From Paracidovorax avenae (GTDB lineage Bacteria > Pseudomonadota > Gammaproteobacteria > Burkholderiales > Burkholderiaceae_C): 64,000 nt of DNA. Below the pieces are notes generated by a model that saw only the letters and a list, made by a program, of their open reading frames with translations, did no database searches and was not told the DNA's origin. Shown here piece after piece: positions 38,177 through 48,664 of the stretch. The stretch covers positions 1,364,001-1,428,000 of the forward strand of contig NZ_CP156079.1 in the NCBI RefSeq assembly GCF_040892545.1, written 5' to 3'. Within the stretch, counting starts at the first letter, position 1; every line of letters begins with the position of its first letter. A program made the translations under genes and the position numbers.

Positions 38177-39133
38177 TCAGGCCATGGCCTGGTCCAGCGC
38201 CTGCAACTGGCGGGCCTGGGCGCGCGCCGCCTCCTGCAGGCGCAGGGCGAGCGCGGCGGAGGCCGGTGCCATGGGCGCGCGCAGGGCGCCGTCGATCCAT
38301 CCCTCCGCTGCGAGGAGGGCCTTGACCGGGGCAGGATTGGGCTCCGCGAAGAAGGCCTCGATCAGCGGCAGGAGGGCGCGCCAGAGCTCCCGTGCCCGGC
38401 CGAGGTCGCCGCGCTCGATGGCTTCCAGGCATTGCACGAGGCGCGCGGGCTGCCAGTGGGCGCTGGCCGCGATGGCCCCGGCCCCGCCCAGCGCGGCGGT
38501 GGTGAAGATATGTGCGTCCTCGCCTGCCAGCACCTGCAGCGCCCCATCGGCGATCAGTGCCTGTGTCTTGGAGGCATTGCCGCCACAGTCCTTGAGGGCC
38601 CGGATGTGGGGATGGGCCGCCAGGGTGCGCAGCGTGCCCAGTTCCAGCGTGGCGCCCGTGCGGTACGGAATGTCGTACAGGATGAGCGGCACGGCGCTCG
38701 CGTCGGCGATCGCGTGGAACCACTGCAGCAGCCCTTGCTGGGACGGCCGGATGTAGTGCGGCGCGGGCACGAGCAGCCCGGCCAGCGGCAATGCGCCGAG
38801 GCGGCGGGCGCGGTGCACCGCGTGGTCCAGGTGGTGGCCCGACAGGCCCATCACCACCGGGAGGCCGCCGGCCGCGTCCAGGATGGTGGCCAGTACCGCG
38901 TCCTGCTCTTGCTCGTCCAGCGCCGCGGCTTCACCGGTGGATCCGCAGGCCACGAAGCCCGCGATGCCTTCGCCCCCGAGCCGGCGGACCATCGCGTCCA
39001 GCCCGGCATGGTCCACCGCGTCGCCGGACGGGCTGAAGGGCGTCACCAGGGGGATCCACAGGCCGGAGAAATCGCCGCGGGCGCGCTGCGGCCGCGGCAT
39101 TGAGGGAGGAGACAGCGCTGGGTCGAGGGGCAT
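38177..39133 (-). CDS. Dihydrodipicolinate synthase family protein (DapA-like)
   Basis: A 318-residue class I aldolase of the DapA family. GLWIPLVTPFSPSGD (24-38), GSTGEAAALDEQE (64-76), LILYDIPYRTG with Tyr153 and Arg158, and the Schiff-base lysine Lys181 in RALKDCGGNAS are present, so all classical DHDPS catalytic positions are kept. Arg158 in the P-Y-R-T-G position favours 4-hydroxy-tetrahydrodipicolinate synthase, but the family also includes sialate, KDG and hydroxyproline-pathway lyases. It may be a paralog of a housekeeping dapA elsewhere. The start could instead be ATG 39100. It is convergent with moaD (10 bp gap). Confidence 0.8.
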   Translation of the reverse strand: MPLDPALSPPSMPRPQRARGDFSGLWIPLVTPFSPSGDAVDHAGLDAMVRRLGGEGIAGFVACGSTGEAAALDEQEQDAVLATILDAAGGLPVVMGLSGHHLDHAVHRARRLGALPLAGLLVPAPHYIRPSQQGLLQWFHAIADASAVPLILYDIPYRTGATLELGTLRTLAAHPHIRALKDCGGNASKTQALIADGALQVLAGEDAHIFTTAALGGAGAIAASAHWQPARLVQCLEAIERGDLGRARELWRALLPLIEAFFAEPNPAPVKALLAAEGWIDGALRAPMAPASAALALRLQEAARAQARQLQALDQAMA

Positions 39134-39254
39134 GCGCCGCAGTGTATCGACGGCGCCGTAAAAGCGTTGTCAATAAGTGCCGTGGCGCGTTTCAAAGTGC
39201 GCCCGCCGGGCGTGCAGCCCGTGAGGGGACACACTGCCCGGCGAGGGACAGGTT

Positions 39255-39785
39255 TCAACGCGAATTGTGAAATGGGTACGTCGGGCTCATGTGGCCGGAA
39301 GCATCGCTGTCGCTTCCATCGTCGCTCCGGATGTCGTCGGATATCGGGATGTTGTTCCAGGACGGCTGCGCCGTTGCGGCCTGCCGGGGCGTTTGATAGA
39401 CCACCTCGGGTTCCGTGAAGGGCTGGGCGCCTTGCAGCTGCTGCCTCAAAGCGTTCAGCCGTGTGTCGAGCCGCTCGACCTGATCTCCCAGCGGCAGGGC
39501 TATTGCGATTTCCTCCTGCAGTCGGCGGAGCTCCTCTTGCTGCGCTTGGAAGGCCGGGTCGTTGACCGTCCGGTTCAGCATATCGCTCACCTCGACGTAG
39601 GCATGCTGGAGTTGCGCGGGCGTCTGCTGCGGCTGCGCGCTACGGCGCCGCAAACCGCCCAGCGCTCCTCCACCAGAGAATACGGAGGAGTTGCGCGGGG
39701 TCTGCGCCTCTGGTGCAGCTTGCGTGTGCGGGCGGCGAGAAGGGCTGCTGGTGGAGGAGGAGCCTCTGATGCAGTTATTTCCCAT
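39255..39785 (-). CDS. Putative type III effector with MGNNC acylation motif
   Basis: A 176-residue protein of no family I recognise. ATG 39785 has a GGAG ribosome site; a TTG five codons upstream is rejected. It begins MGNNCIRGSSS: Gly2 and Ser/Asn context suit N-myristoylation and Cys5 palmitoylation, and the pattern MGNxCxxGS is also the start of AvrPto. The first 25 residues are rich in Ser, Thr, Arg and Pro and lack Asp/Glu, as in type III secretion signals. Middle (about 70-130) is a predicted coiled coil (QQEELRRLQEEIAI, LDTRLNALRQQLQG). The C-terminal 30 residues are Asp/Ser-rich. A PIP box lies 60 bp upstream. Hand-counted GC is about 65-66%, modestly below neighbours. Effector identity is inference; secretion is untested. 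Confidence 0.6.
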   Translation of the reverse strand: MGNNCIRGSSSTSSPSRRPHTQAAPEAQTPRNSSVFSGGGALGGLRRRSAQPQQTPAQLQHAYVEVSDMLNRTVNDPAFQAQQEELRRLQEEIAIALPLGDQVERLDTRLNALRQQLQGAQPFTEPEVVYQTPRQAATAQPSWNNIPISDDIRSDDGSDSDASGHMSPTYPFHNSR

Positions 39786-39845
39786 GGTGGATATCTCCAA
39801 AATCCATGAGGATCGTCCTCCAGTGGCCTGGGCGGTGCTTTGGGT

Positions 39846-39870
39846 GCGAAGACAGCCTGCCTGGAACGAA
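39846..39870 (-). promoter_or_regulatory. PIP box (HrpX/HrpB-type) upstream of putative effector
   Basis: On the minus strand TTCGT, then 15 bases, then TTCGC: an exact match to TTCGB-N15-TTCGB (and TTCG-N16-TTCG). It ends 60 bp before the ATG. GATCCT begins 31 nt downstream of the box, one mismatch from the YANNNT -10 expected at 30-32 nt. Confidence 0.75.
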
Positions 39871-39897
39871 AACCCGGACGGCGCACGCCTGTTGGTA

Positions 39898-40227
39898 CTA
39901 ACCGGAAGACAAAGGCACCTCGGGCAGTTCGGGGCTGCGCCAGTTCAGCAGCTCCGCCAGGCGCAGCGTGATCCACCGTGCCTCGATGAGTGACACGCCG
40001 GCACCCGGGGTGCACAGGCCGGCGTGGATGCGCGAGAGGATTTCCGCCTCCGAGGGAGCCTGCACGTGGTAGAGCGTCTGCGCCTGCTCCACGAGGTGGT
40101 TGGCGAGGTCCTCGCACAGTTCGTAGCGTTCGCGTATTTCGGCTGCGGGCGCGGTCAGGCGCTGGCGCGCGTCGCTGTAGAGCGCGGTGAAGGAGGGCGG
40201 GACGTGGATCTGGTTGTCGTCGTGCAT
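39898..40227 (-). CDS. Conserved-type hypothetical protein, acidic
   Basis: A 109-residue acidic, probably soluble helical protein (IRERYELCEDLANHLVEQAQ, SEAEILSRIHAGLC, LIEARWITLRLAELL). No family recognised. It is upstream of, and on the same strand as, the putative effector, but the PIP box lies between them. Small acidic proteins beside effectors can be secretion chaperones; here nothing beyond size and charge supports that. It follows the next hypothetical gene by 33 bp. Confidence 0.65.
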   Translation of the reverse strand: MHDDNQIHVPPSFTALYSDARQRLTAPAAEIRERYELCEDLANHLVEQAQTLYHVQAPSEAEILSRIHAGLCTPGAGVSLIEARWITLRLAELLNWRSPELPEVPLSSG

Positions 40228-40260
40228 GGGCAGTGCTGGGCAGGGGCGGCCGGCCGCGGT

Positions 40261-40515
40261 TCAGTCGGGGGTGAAGAGCCGCTCGAAGCGCCGGGCGTCG
40301 TCCGCCTGCTCGAAGGTGACCAGCTGCCCCATCTTGTTGTCCTCGCGGCGGCACGCGGCGAACAGGCTGGCCGGGCCGGCCAGGCCGTAGTCCGGCAGGT
40401 GGATGAGCGCATACGGATGCGGCACGAAGACCTGGTGTGCATATACGCCGCGGTGCTGGTTGCGCGGCGAAGGGAACAGGACGTAGAGTTCGGTGGTGAT
40501 GGTCTGCGTGGCCAT
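40261..40515 (-). CDS. Hypothetical protein
   Basis: An 84-residue soluble protein beginning MATQTITTELYVLFPSPRNQ and containing YAHQVFVPHPYALIHLPDYG and QLVTFEQADDARRFERLF. No membrane segment, signal or known motif is seen. ATG 40515 is preferred to a start 18 bp upstream. It probably forms a two-gene unit with the acidic hypothetical gene downstream and is divergent from the small gene before moaE (91 bp apart). Confidence 0.6.
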   Translation of the reverse strand: MATQTITTELYVLFPSPRNQHRGVYAHQVFVPHPYALIHLPDYGLAGPASLFAACRREDNKMGQLVTFEQADDARRFERLFTPD

Positions 40516-40606
40516 GGGCGGCCACTGTAGCAAACCGGTCGCGCGGCAGCCGTTCCCGTGGACAATCCGGCCTGGACATCACGCACACGAGCACGAGGAA
40601 GACCGC

Positions 40607-40843
40607 ATGGCACGCCAGGACAAGAACGCATGGGCCGCGAAAGTGTTCGCCCTGATCCGGGGCGGGCAGACGCAGGCCGCCATGGCGCAGATCAAGGTCG
40701 CGCCCTCGGCGGGCGACGTCGCGCGGCTGCAGGCGCTGCTGGCGGGCGTGCCGTCCGATACCGCGGTGCGCCGCCAGCTCGATGCTTTCATCGAGGAGGA
40801 GCGCGCGCTGCTTGCCGCGCCCCGCCTGCACCGGGCGCCGTGA
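40607..40843 (+). CDS. Hypothetical small basic protein upstream of moaE
   Basis: A 78-residue basic helical protein ([55 protein letters not shown]). No family recognised. GAGGAAG before the ATG is a good ribosome site. It ends 5 bp before the moaE start and is likely translated from the same message. Confidence 0.65.
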   Translation: MARQDKNAWAAKVFALIRGGQTQAAMAQIKVAPSAGDVARLQALLAGVPSDTAVRRQLDAFIEEERALLAAPRLHRAP

Positions 40844-40848
40844 TCGCC

Positions 40849-41367
40849 ATGGCCGGGACGCTGTCCTCCCTTCCTCCGGCCTGCGCGGAAGGCTGCGCCC
40901 GGGTCTCCATCCAGCCGCAGGACTTCGATGTCTCGGCCGAACTGGCGGCGCTGCGTGCGCAGGACGGACGCGTGGGCGCCGTCTGCTGCTTCGTGGGCAC
41001 GGTGCGCGACCGCAGCGACGGCGACGCCGTGGCGGCGATGGAGCTGGAGCACTATCCCGGCATGACGGAGAAATCCATCGAGGCCATGGTGGACGAGGCC
41101 CTGCGGCGCTTCGACATCTTCGGCGCGCGCGTGGTGCACCGGGTGGGCCTGCTGGCGCCGCAGGACCAGATCGTGCTGGTGGCCGTCACCTCGGCCCACC
41201 GCGGGCAGAGCTTCCAGGCCTGCGAATTCCTCATGGACTACCTCAAGACCCAGGCGCCCTTCTGGAAGAAGGAAGCCACTGCGCAGGGTGCGCGCTGGGT
41301 GGACGCACGCGTCAGCGACGACGCGGCGCTGGCCCGCTGGGGCATCGTGTCGGGCCACAACGCCTGA
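40849..41367 (+). CDS. moaE: Molybdopterin synthase catalytic subunit MoaE
   Basis: A 172-residue catalytic subunit that with MoaD converts precursor Z to molybdopterin. [39 protein letters not shown] (seen as [15 protein letters not shown]), [20 protein letters not shown], and the active-site region [20 protein letters not shown] with the conserved Lys residues are all present. About 20 N-terminal residues precede the conserved domain. It is separated from moaD by 2.7 kb of unrelated genes. Confidence 0.95.
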   Translation: MAGTLSSLPPACAEGCARVSIQPQDFDVSAELAALRAQDGRVGAVCCFVGTVRDRSDGDAVAAMELEHYPGMTEKSIEAMVDEALRRFDIFGARVVHRVGLLAPQDQIVLVAVTSAHRGQSFQACEFLMDYLKTQAPFWKKEATAQGARWVDARVSDDAALARWGIVSGHNA

Positions 41368-41492
41368 TCGGCCTGTGCCGGTCGCGACGGCCGGCACGCG
41401 AAATCCCTGCGCCGTCTCGCCGTCACGAGCATGGGCGCTCCTCTTTTGGTAGCAAAAATGCTGCGCGTGGGTTGCGTGGGCCGCGCTGGCGG

Positions 41493-41521
41493 CTTGAAAA
41501 CTGCGGGCAGGCCCCCCAATT
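41493..41521 (+). promoter_or_regulatory. Candidate sigma-32 promoter of clpB
   Basis: CTTGAA (41493-41498) is followed after about 13-15 bp by CCCCCCAATT (41512-41521), close to heat-shock consensus CTTGAA-N13-15-CCCCATNT, 29 bp before the clpB ATG. Confidence 0.72.
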
Positions 41522-41549
41522 GCCCACTAGTTCCGGAGGACCACAGACC

Positions 41550-44159
<2,610 letters not shown>

Positions 44160-44186
44160 GTTCGATGTCGTGTGAAAGGATGTGCC

Positions 44187-44540
44187 TTGAATGATTTCCT
44201 GGCCGGCGTGATCCGGTGGATCGTGCGCCTCGCGGTCGTGGCCGTGGGGGCGGTGTTTTTCCTGAGCCTGCTCATCGCCGTGGCGCTGCTCGCGGTGGTG
44301 TGGGGCGTGCGCTCCCTCTGGGCGCGGCTCACGGGCCAGCCCGCCACGCCGTGGACCATGCGGATGGACCCGCGCGAAGGCTGGAGCACGGTGTACCGCA
44401 GCACCGCGCGCTGGTCGGCCGCCGGCCGGCGGGGCCAGGCCGCCGATGGGGAGCCGGGTTCGCTGCGCTCGGCCGAACTGCCGGGTGCGCGCGCCGACGT
44501 CGTGGACGTGCAGCCGCGCGACCTGCCCGGCAAGGTGTGA
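44187..44540 (+). CDS. Small membrane protein, hypothetical
   Basis: A 117-residue protein with two closely spaced hydrophobic stretches near the N terminus (IVRLAVVAVGAVFFLSLLIA and VALLAVVWGVRSLWARL) and a hydrophilic, Arg-rich C-terminal part. I choose TTG 44187 as the start because AAAGGA lies 6 nt before it; a GTG 15 bp upstream is the alternative. It follows clpB by 27 bp and may be read from the clpB promoter. No family assigned with confidence. Confidence 0.65.
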   Translation: MNDFLAGVIRWIVRLAVVAVGAVFFLSLLIAVALLAVVWGVRSLWARLTGQPATPWTMRMDPREGWSTVYRSTARWSAAGRRGQAADGEPGSLRSAELPGARADVVDVQPRDLPGKV

Positions 44541-44654
44541 TGTGACCGGCCGGCGCCGCCAGGTCAGGCCGGCGCCCCGCCCGCATGGGCTCCCCCTGGC
44601 TTTTGGAGACGCCCGTTTACATGGCGTTGCGAGGGCCCTCCCTATGATTGCCGC

Positions 44655-46091
44655 ATGACGCCAGACGACATCCGCCACCACTTTCAACTCCAGCGGCAGG
44701 CCAGCCGGGAACAGCCCGAAACGCCGCTGCTGGTGCGGCGGGAACGCCTGCTGCGCATGCGCAAGCTGCTCGACGAGCACGGGCCGGCGCTCGCGGCGGC
44801 CGTGCAGGCCGACTTCGGCATCCGCTCGCCGCGCCTGACCGAGGTGGCCGACCTGTTGGTGCTGCGCACCCAGCTCGCTCACACGCTGCGGCACCTGGCG
44901 CGCTGGAGCAAGCCACGGCGCGTGCATACCCCGCTGCACCTGCAGCCCGCGCACGCCTTCATCCAGCGCCAGCCGCTGGGCGTGGTGGGGGTGATCGCCC
45001 CCTGGAACTACCCCGTGCAGCTCGCGCTCGGGCCTGCCATCTGCGCGCTCGCGGCGGGCAACCGGGTGATGCTCAAGCCCAGCGAACTCACCCCGCATAC
45101 CTCCGCCCAGCTCGCATCGCTGGTGGCGCAATTCTTCTCGCCCGACGAGTTCTGCGTGGTCCAGGGCGATGCGGCCGTGGCCGCGCTGGTGGCTTCGCTG
45201 CCCTTCGATCATCTCGTCTTCACGGGGTCCACGGCGGTGGGGCGCAAGGTGGCGCAGGCCGCCGCCGCGCACCTGACGCCCACCACGCTGGAGCTGGGCG
45301 GCAAGTCGCCCTGCATCATCGATGCGGACTGCGACCTTCAGGATGCCGCGCTCAAGATCGCGCACGGCAAGCTGTTCAACGCCGGGCAGACCTGCGTGGC
45401 GCCCGACTACGTGCTGCTGCCGCGTGGCAGCGAGGGGGCGTTCGCCGAGGCGTACCGCGCCGCCGTGGCGAAGCTGTTCCCGTACTTCGAAGGCAATCCC
45501 GACTACGCTTCCATCATCCATTCGCGGCACCTCGCGCGCCTGCGCACCATGCTGCAGCAGGCCCAGACCCAGGGCGCGGAAGTGCACGTGCTCGAACCCG
45601 TGCCGGGTTCGCCGCCACCGCCTCCGCAGGGCATCGGCGATGGCGTGGCGCGGCAAATGCCGCCGGTACTGGTGTTCCATGCCACGCTGCAGATGCAGAT
45701 CATGCAGGAGGAGATCTTCGGGCCGGTGCTGCCCGTGCTCGGCTACGACCGCCTGCAGGACGCCATCGACCACATCAACTCCGGGCCGCGTCCGCTGGCA
45801 CTCTACTGGTTCGGCCGCAGCGAGGCGGCGCGCGACGACGTGCTGCGCCGCACCGTGAGCGGCGGCGTCACCGTGAACGACACGCTGCTGCATGTCGCGC
45901 ACGACAACCTGCCGTTCGGCGGCGTGGGCGACAGCGGCTGGGGGGCCTACCACGGGGAGCACGGATTCCTGCGCTTTTGCCACCAGAAATCCGTGCTGGT
46001 GCAGTCCCGCTGGTCGCTCGGCAAGCTGCTGCATCCGCCGTACGGCGCGCGTTTCGACCGGGCTCTCGAGTTGCTGCGGCGCTGGTTCTGA
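44655..46091 (+). CDS. Aldehyde dehydrogenase, coniferyl-aldehyde type
   Basis: A 478-residue class 3-like aldehyde dehydrogenase. GVVGVIAPWNYPVQLALGPA near residues 109-128, LVFTGSTAVGRKVA at 187-200, catalytic Glu213 in LELGGKSPC and nucleophile Cys247 in FNAGQTCVAPDYVL are visible. EEIFGPVLPVLGYD and the C-terminal HGFLRFCHQKSVL follow. The architecture resembles bacterial coniferyl aldehyde dehydrogenases, which act on plant-derived phenylpropanoid aldehydes, but long-chain aldehydes are also possible substrates. A stretch of prolines (GSPPPPPQG) near 318 is unusual. It is a single gene with its own promoter region. Confidence 0.88.
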   Translation: MTPDDIRHHFQLQRQASREQPETPLLVRRERLLRMRKLLDEHGPALAAAVQADFGIRSPRLTEVADLLVLRTQLAHTLRHLARWSKPRRVHTPLHLQPAHAFIQRQPLGVVGVIAPWNYPVQLALGPAICALAAGNRVMLKPSELTPHTSAQLASLVAQFFSPDEFCVVQGDAAVAALVASLPFDHLVFTGSTAVGRKVAQAAAAHLTPTTLELGGKSPCIIDADCDLQDAALKIAHGKLFNAGQTCVAPDYVLLPRGSEGAFAEAYRAAVAKLFPYFEGNPDYASIIHSRHLARLRTMLQQAQTQGAEVHVLEPVPGSPPPPPQGIGDGVARQMPPVLVFHATLQMQIMQEEIFGPVLPVLGYDRLQDAIDHINSGPRPLALYWFGRSEAARDDVLRRTVSGGVTVNDTLLHVAHDNLPFGGVGDSGWGAYHGEHGFLRFCHQKSVLVQSRWSLGKLLHPPYGARFDRALELLRRWF

Positions 46092-46275
46092 CAGCTTTTT
46101 CGCCCCGCGGCGGCCCCTGCGCCGAGCACCTTGTGGCGGGCTTTGCGGCCGCCGCCCAAGGGCTCGTACAGGGGTCTGTACCACCCGGGGTCTGGAGCCC
46201 GAAAACCAATTGCGCGACAATCGTGGGTTTTGCGTTCCGCACCTCTTTTTTCTTCTTCTGTTCCGTTCGTTCCCA

Positions 46276-46809
46276 ATGTCCAGTATTCAGGCCAGTATTC
46301 AGGTCCGTCCCGCCACGCTCCGCGATGCCAAAGCCATCGCCCAGATCCATACGCAGTCCGCGATGGAAGCGTACCGCGGCCTTGTTCCCGACGACCAATT
46401 GAAAGCCATGTCTTCGGTCGAGAAACGCCAGGCGTACTGGCGTGAAGCCATCGAGTACTGCGAGCCCCAGGTGCAGGTGGCGGTGGAAGGCGACAAGATC
46501 GTCGGCTTCGTCGGTTTCGACCGTTCGCGCGATGCCAAGTCCCGCCCCACCACCGGCGAGATCTGGGCCATCTATGCCGCGCCGTCCCACTGGGACCAGG
46601 GCGTGGGCGTGGCCCTCTGGGATGCCGCGCGCGAAGGCCTGCAGCAGGAAGGCTGCACCAACGTGACCGCGTGGGTGCCCATGCGCAACGAGCGCGCGCT
46701 GCGCTTCCACGAGCTCGCGGGTTTCAAGCGCGAAATGTCCACCGCCAAGACCGCCGTCATCGGCGGGGTGAAGATCGAGGAAGTGCGCCTGCAGCGCCCC
46801 CTCAACTGA
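46276..46809 (+). CDS. GNAT-family N-acetyltransferase
   Basis: A 177-residue acetyltransferase: IQVRPATLRDAKAIAQIHTQ opens the fold, IWAIYAAPSHWDQGVGVALW holds the acetyl-CoA loop (Q-G-V-G-V-A form of R/Q-x-x-G-x-G/A), and NERALRFHELAGFKRE is the C-terminal family segment. Its first codons contain a perfect 12-bp tandem duplication (46280-46303), giving SIQA-SIQV. Start ATG 46276; a later start after the duplication is not available as ATG. Substrate unknown. The next gene begins 23 bp later. Confidence 0.88.
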   Translation: MSSIQASIQVRPATLRDAKAIAQIHTQSAMEAYRGLVPDDQLKAMSSVEKRQAYWREAIEYCEPQVQVAVEGDKIVGFVGFDRSRDAKSRPTTGEIWAIYAAPSHWDQGVGVALWDAAREGLQQEGCTNVTAWVPMRNERALRFHELAGFKREMSTAKTAVIGGVKIEEVRLQRPLN

Positions 46810-46831
46810 TCCGCCAGAGCCCTTGCCCGGC

Positions 46832-47998
46832 ATGATCCACTGGAACCACGGCGGCCAGGACCGCAGCGCGCAATGGCACTCGGAGGCCGGCGTCGCCGTG
46901 CCGCGCCGCGTGGTGGTGGCCGACGACACGCTGCCCGCCGATGCGGCCTACCGCATGGCCTGCGAAGGCACGGCGCTGTTGTGGCAGGGGGATTTCCAGA
47001 ATGCCCGGCACCTGCTGCAGGCGCTGATGCGCCGGGCCGACGGCCGGGGCCGGCCGCGCGGCGGCGCGAAGGGCCGCGGCAAGGCGGCTGCCACGCCGGC
47101 CACCGCACCGGCCCAGGCCTTCCACCTGCACCGCCAGGCCCAGGCCCAGCGGGCGCGGGTGCTGGGCATGCTGCTCATTCCCGTGGAAGGTGACCATGGC
47201 ATCGCGCTGCGGCGTGCACCCGACTGGCGGCCGGCGCTGGCCGAGGCCTGGGGCGCTCCCGACGGTACGCCCCGCGTGGCCTCGCTGCGCGAGCTGCTGG
47301 GCCTCGTGGGTGCGCACGAGTGGCGCAAGAAGGGTGTGGAGATTCCCGCCCTGGGGGCGCCGCCGGACAACCGCATTCATCCGCACTACGGGGTGTTCTC
47401 GCCCGTGCGCGGCGAATACATCGATCTCGTGGCGCAGGTGCCGCTGCCCGCGGGCGCGGCTGCGCTGGCCTTCGATATCGGCACCGGCACCGGCGTGCTC
47501 GCGGCCGTGCTTGCGCGGCGCGGCGTGCGCCGTGTCGTCGCCACCGACCAGGATCCCCGGGCCCTGGCCTGCGCGCAGGAAAACCTGCAGCGCCTGCGCG
47601 TGCTGCCGGCCGTGGACATCCTCCAGGCCGATCTCTTTCCCCCGGGCCGTGCGCTCCTGGTGGTGTGCAATCCGCCGTGGGTGCCGGCGCGTGCTGCCGC
47701 TCCCGTCGAGCGTGCGGTCTATGACGAGGACAGCCGCATGCTGCGAGGCTTCCTCGGCGGCCTGGCAGAGCACCTGGAGCCGGGCGGGGAGGGGTGGCTG
47801 ATCCTCTCGGACCTGGCGGAGCACCTGGAACTGCGCCCGCGCGCCCAGTTGCTCGGCTGGATCGAGGCTGCGGGCCTGCGGATGCTGGGCCGGCACGACG
47901 TCCGGCCGCGGCACGGGAAAGCCGCCGATGCGTCCGATCCGCTGCATGCGGCGCGAGCGGCGGAGGTCACCTCGCTCTGGCGGCTCGGCGCCGCCTGA
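46832..47998 (+). CDS. Class I methyltransferase with NPPW motif
   Basis: A 388-residue protein with a C-terminal PrmC/HemK-like methyltransferase domain: SAM motif AFDIGTGTGVLAAVLARRG near residue 215, VVATDQDPRALACAQENLQ, and the catalytic CNPPWVPA, which indicates N-methylation of an amide, adenine or guanine. The N-terminal 180 residues include a Gly/Lys/Arg/Ala-rich linker (RGGAKGRGKAAATPATAPAQ) and a domain typical of the class with RLPQ-like substrates. ATG 46832 is used; TTG 46823 is an alternative. Probable target is a ribosomal protein or rRNA, but that is a guess. Confidence 0.8.
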   Translation: MIHWNHGGQDRSAQWHSEAGVAVPRRVVVADDTLPADAAYRMACEGTALLWQGDFQNARHLLQALMRRADGRGRPRGGAKGRGKAAATPATAPAQAFHLHRQAQAQRARVLGMLLIPVEGDHGIALRRAPDWRPALAEAWGAPDGTPRVASLRELLGLVGAHEWRKKGVEIPALGAPPDNRIHPHYGVFSPVRGEYIDLVAQVPLPAGAAALAFDIGTGTGVLAAVLARRGVRRVVATDQDPRALACAQENLQRLRVLPAVDILQADLFPPGRALLVVCNPPWVPARAAAPVERAVYDEDSRMLRGFLGGLAEHLEPGGEGWLILSDLAEHLELRPRAQLLGWIEAAGLRMLGRHDVRPRHGKAADASDPLHAARAAEVTSLWRLGAA

Positions 47999-48026
47999 CG
48001 CCCGCCGGGCTTTCCGGCGCGCCGTG

Positions 48027-48560
48027 TCAGGCCGGCATGGGCAGCAACTGCTCCATGCGCTGGCGCACGATGGCGGCCCGCTCCGGGCCGGCCAGCAGTT
48101 CGATTTCTTCCAGCAATGCCTCGCTGACATCCATCATGCTGTCGCGGTCGCGCGCGCCGCGCAGCGCCTCGAGGAAGTTCTGGGCCAGCGCGGGGTTGCG
48201 TCTCGCGAACATGCGCTCGCAGATGTCGAACAGGTACATGCGAGCGCCCGCGAGCGAGCGCAGCGCGTTGGACGGTGCGGGCGGGGCTTCCGGCTGGGCC
48301 CCGGATGGCGCCTGGCGCGGCACGGCGGCTGCGGGCGGCGTGGCGGCAGGGGACGGGGCTGCCGCGCCGCCGGCCTGTGCGAGGTAGCCGTCCGCCAGCA
48401 GGCGGGCCACGATGTCCTTGCCGGCGCCGTGGTAGAGCGCTTCCAGCTCGGCCGCGGGCCGGCCGTCGGCCAGCAGCAGCAACGAGCGTTCGCGCAGGCT
48501 GAGGGTGCGCACGCCCGGGGAGAGTTCCAGGCGGGCCTTGTCGGTCTTCAAGAGCAGCAT
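48027..48560 (-). CDS. Hypothetical protein with proline/alanine linker
   Basis: A 177-residue soluble protein. The N-terminal about 75 residues (LLLKTDKARLELSPGVRTLS, ALYHGAGKDIVARLLADGYL) look like a small winged-helix-type fold. A Pro/Ala linker follows, then a helical C-terminal domain (MYLFDICERMFARRNPALAQ, LEALRGARDRDSMMDVSEAL). No known family is certain. ATG 48560 is chosen over an ATG 45 bp upstream. It is divergent from the dus gene and convergent with the methyltransferase (28 bp). Confidence 0.72.
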   Translation of the reverse strand: MLLLKTDKARLELSPGVRTLSLRERSLLLLADGRPAAELEALYHGAGKDIVARLLADGYLAQAGGAAAPSPAATPPAAAVPRQAPSGAQPEAPPAPSNALRSLAGARMYLFDICERMFARRNPALAQNFLEALRGARDRDSMMDVSEALLEEIELLAGPERAAIVRQRMEQLLPMPA

Positions 48561-48664
48561 GGAGTGTGGAGAGGGCGAGACATTGGCGACAATGGAAGGC
48601 TGCATTCCACCGCATTCCGATGACGCCGCGATGACGCGGCCTCCGGTGCGGCTCCCCTGCCCCG

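Noticed and set aside
39786..39800. TTG start giving five extra residues (MEIST) on the effector candidate
   Set aside because: The ATG at 39785 has a GGAG at proper spacing and gives the MGNNC motif; the TTG lies inside that ribosome site.
39898..40227. Type III secretion chaperone beside the effector
   Set aside because: Only small size and acidity support it; the gene is upstream of the PIP box, outside that transcription unit, and shows no chaperone motif.
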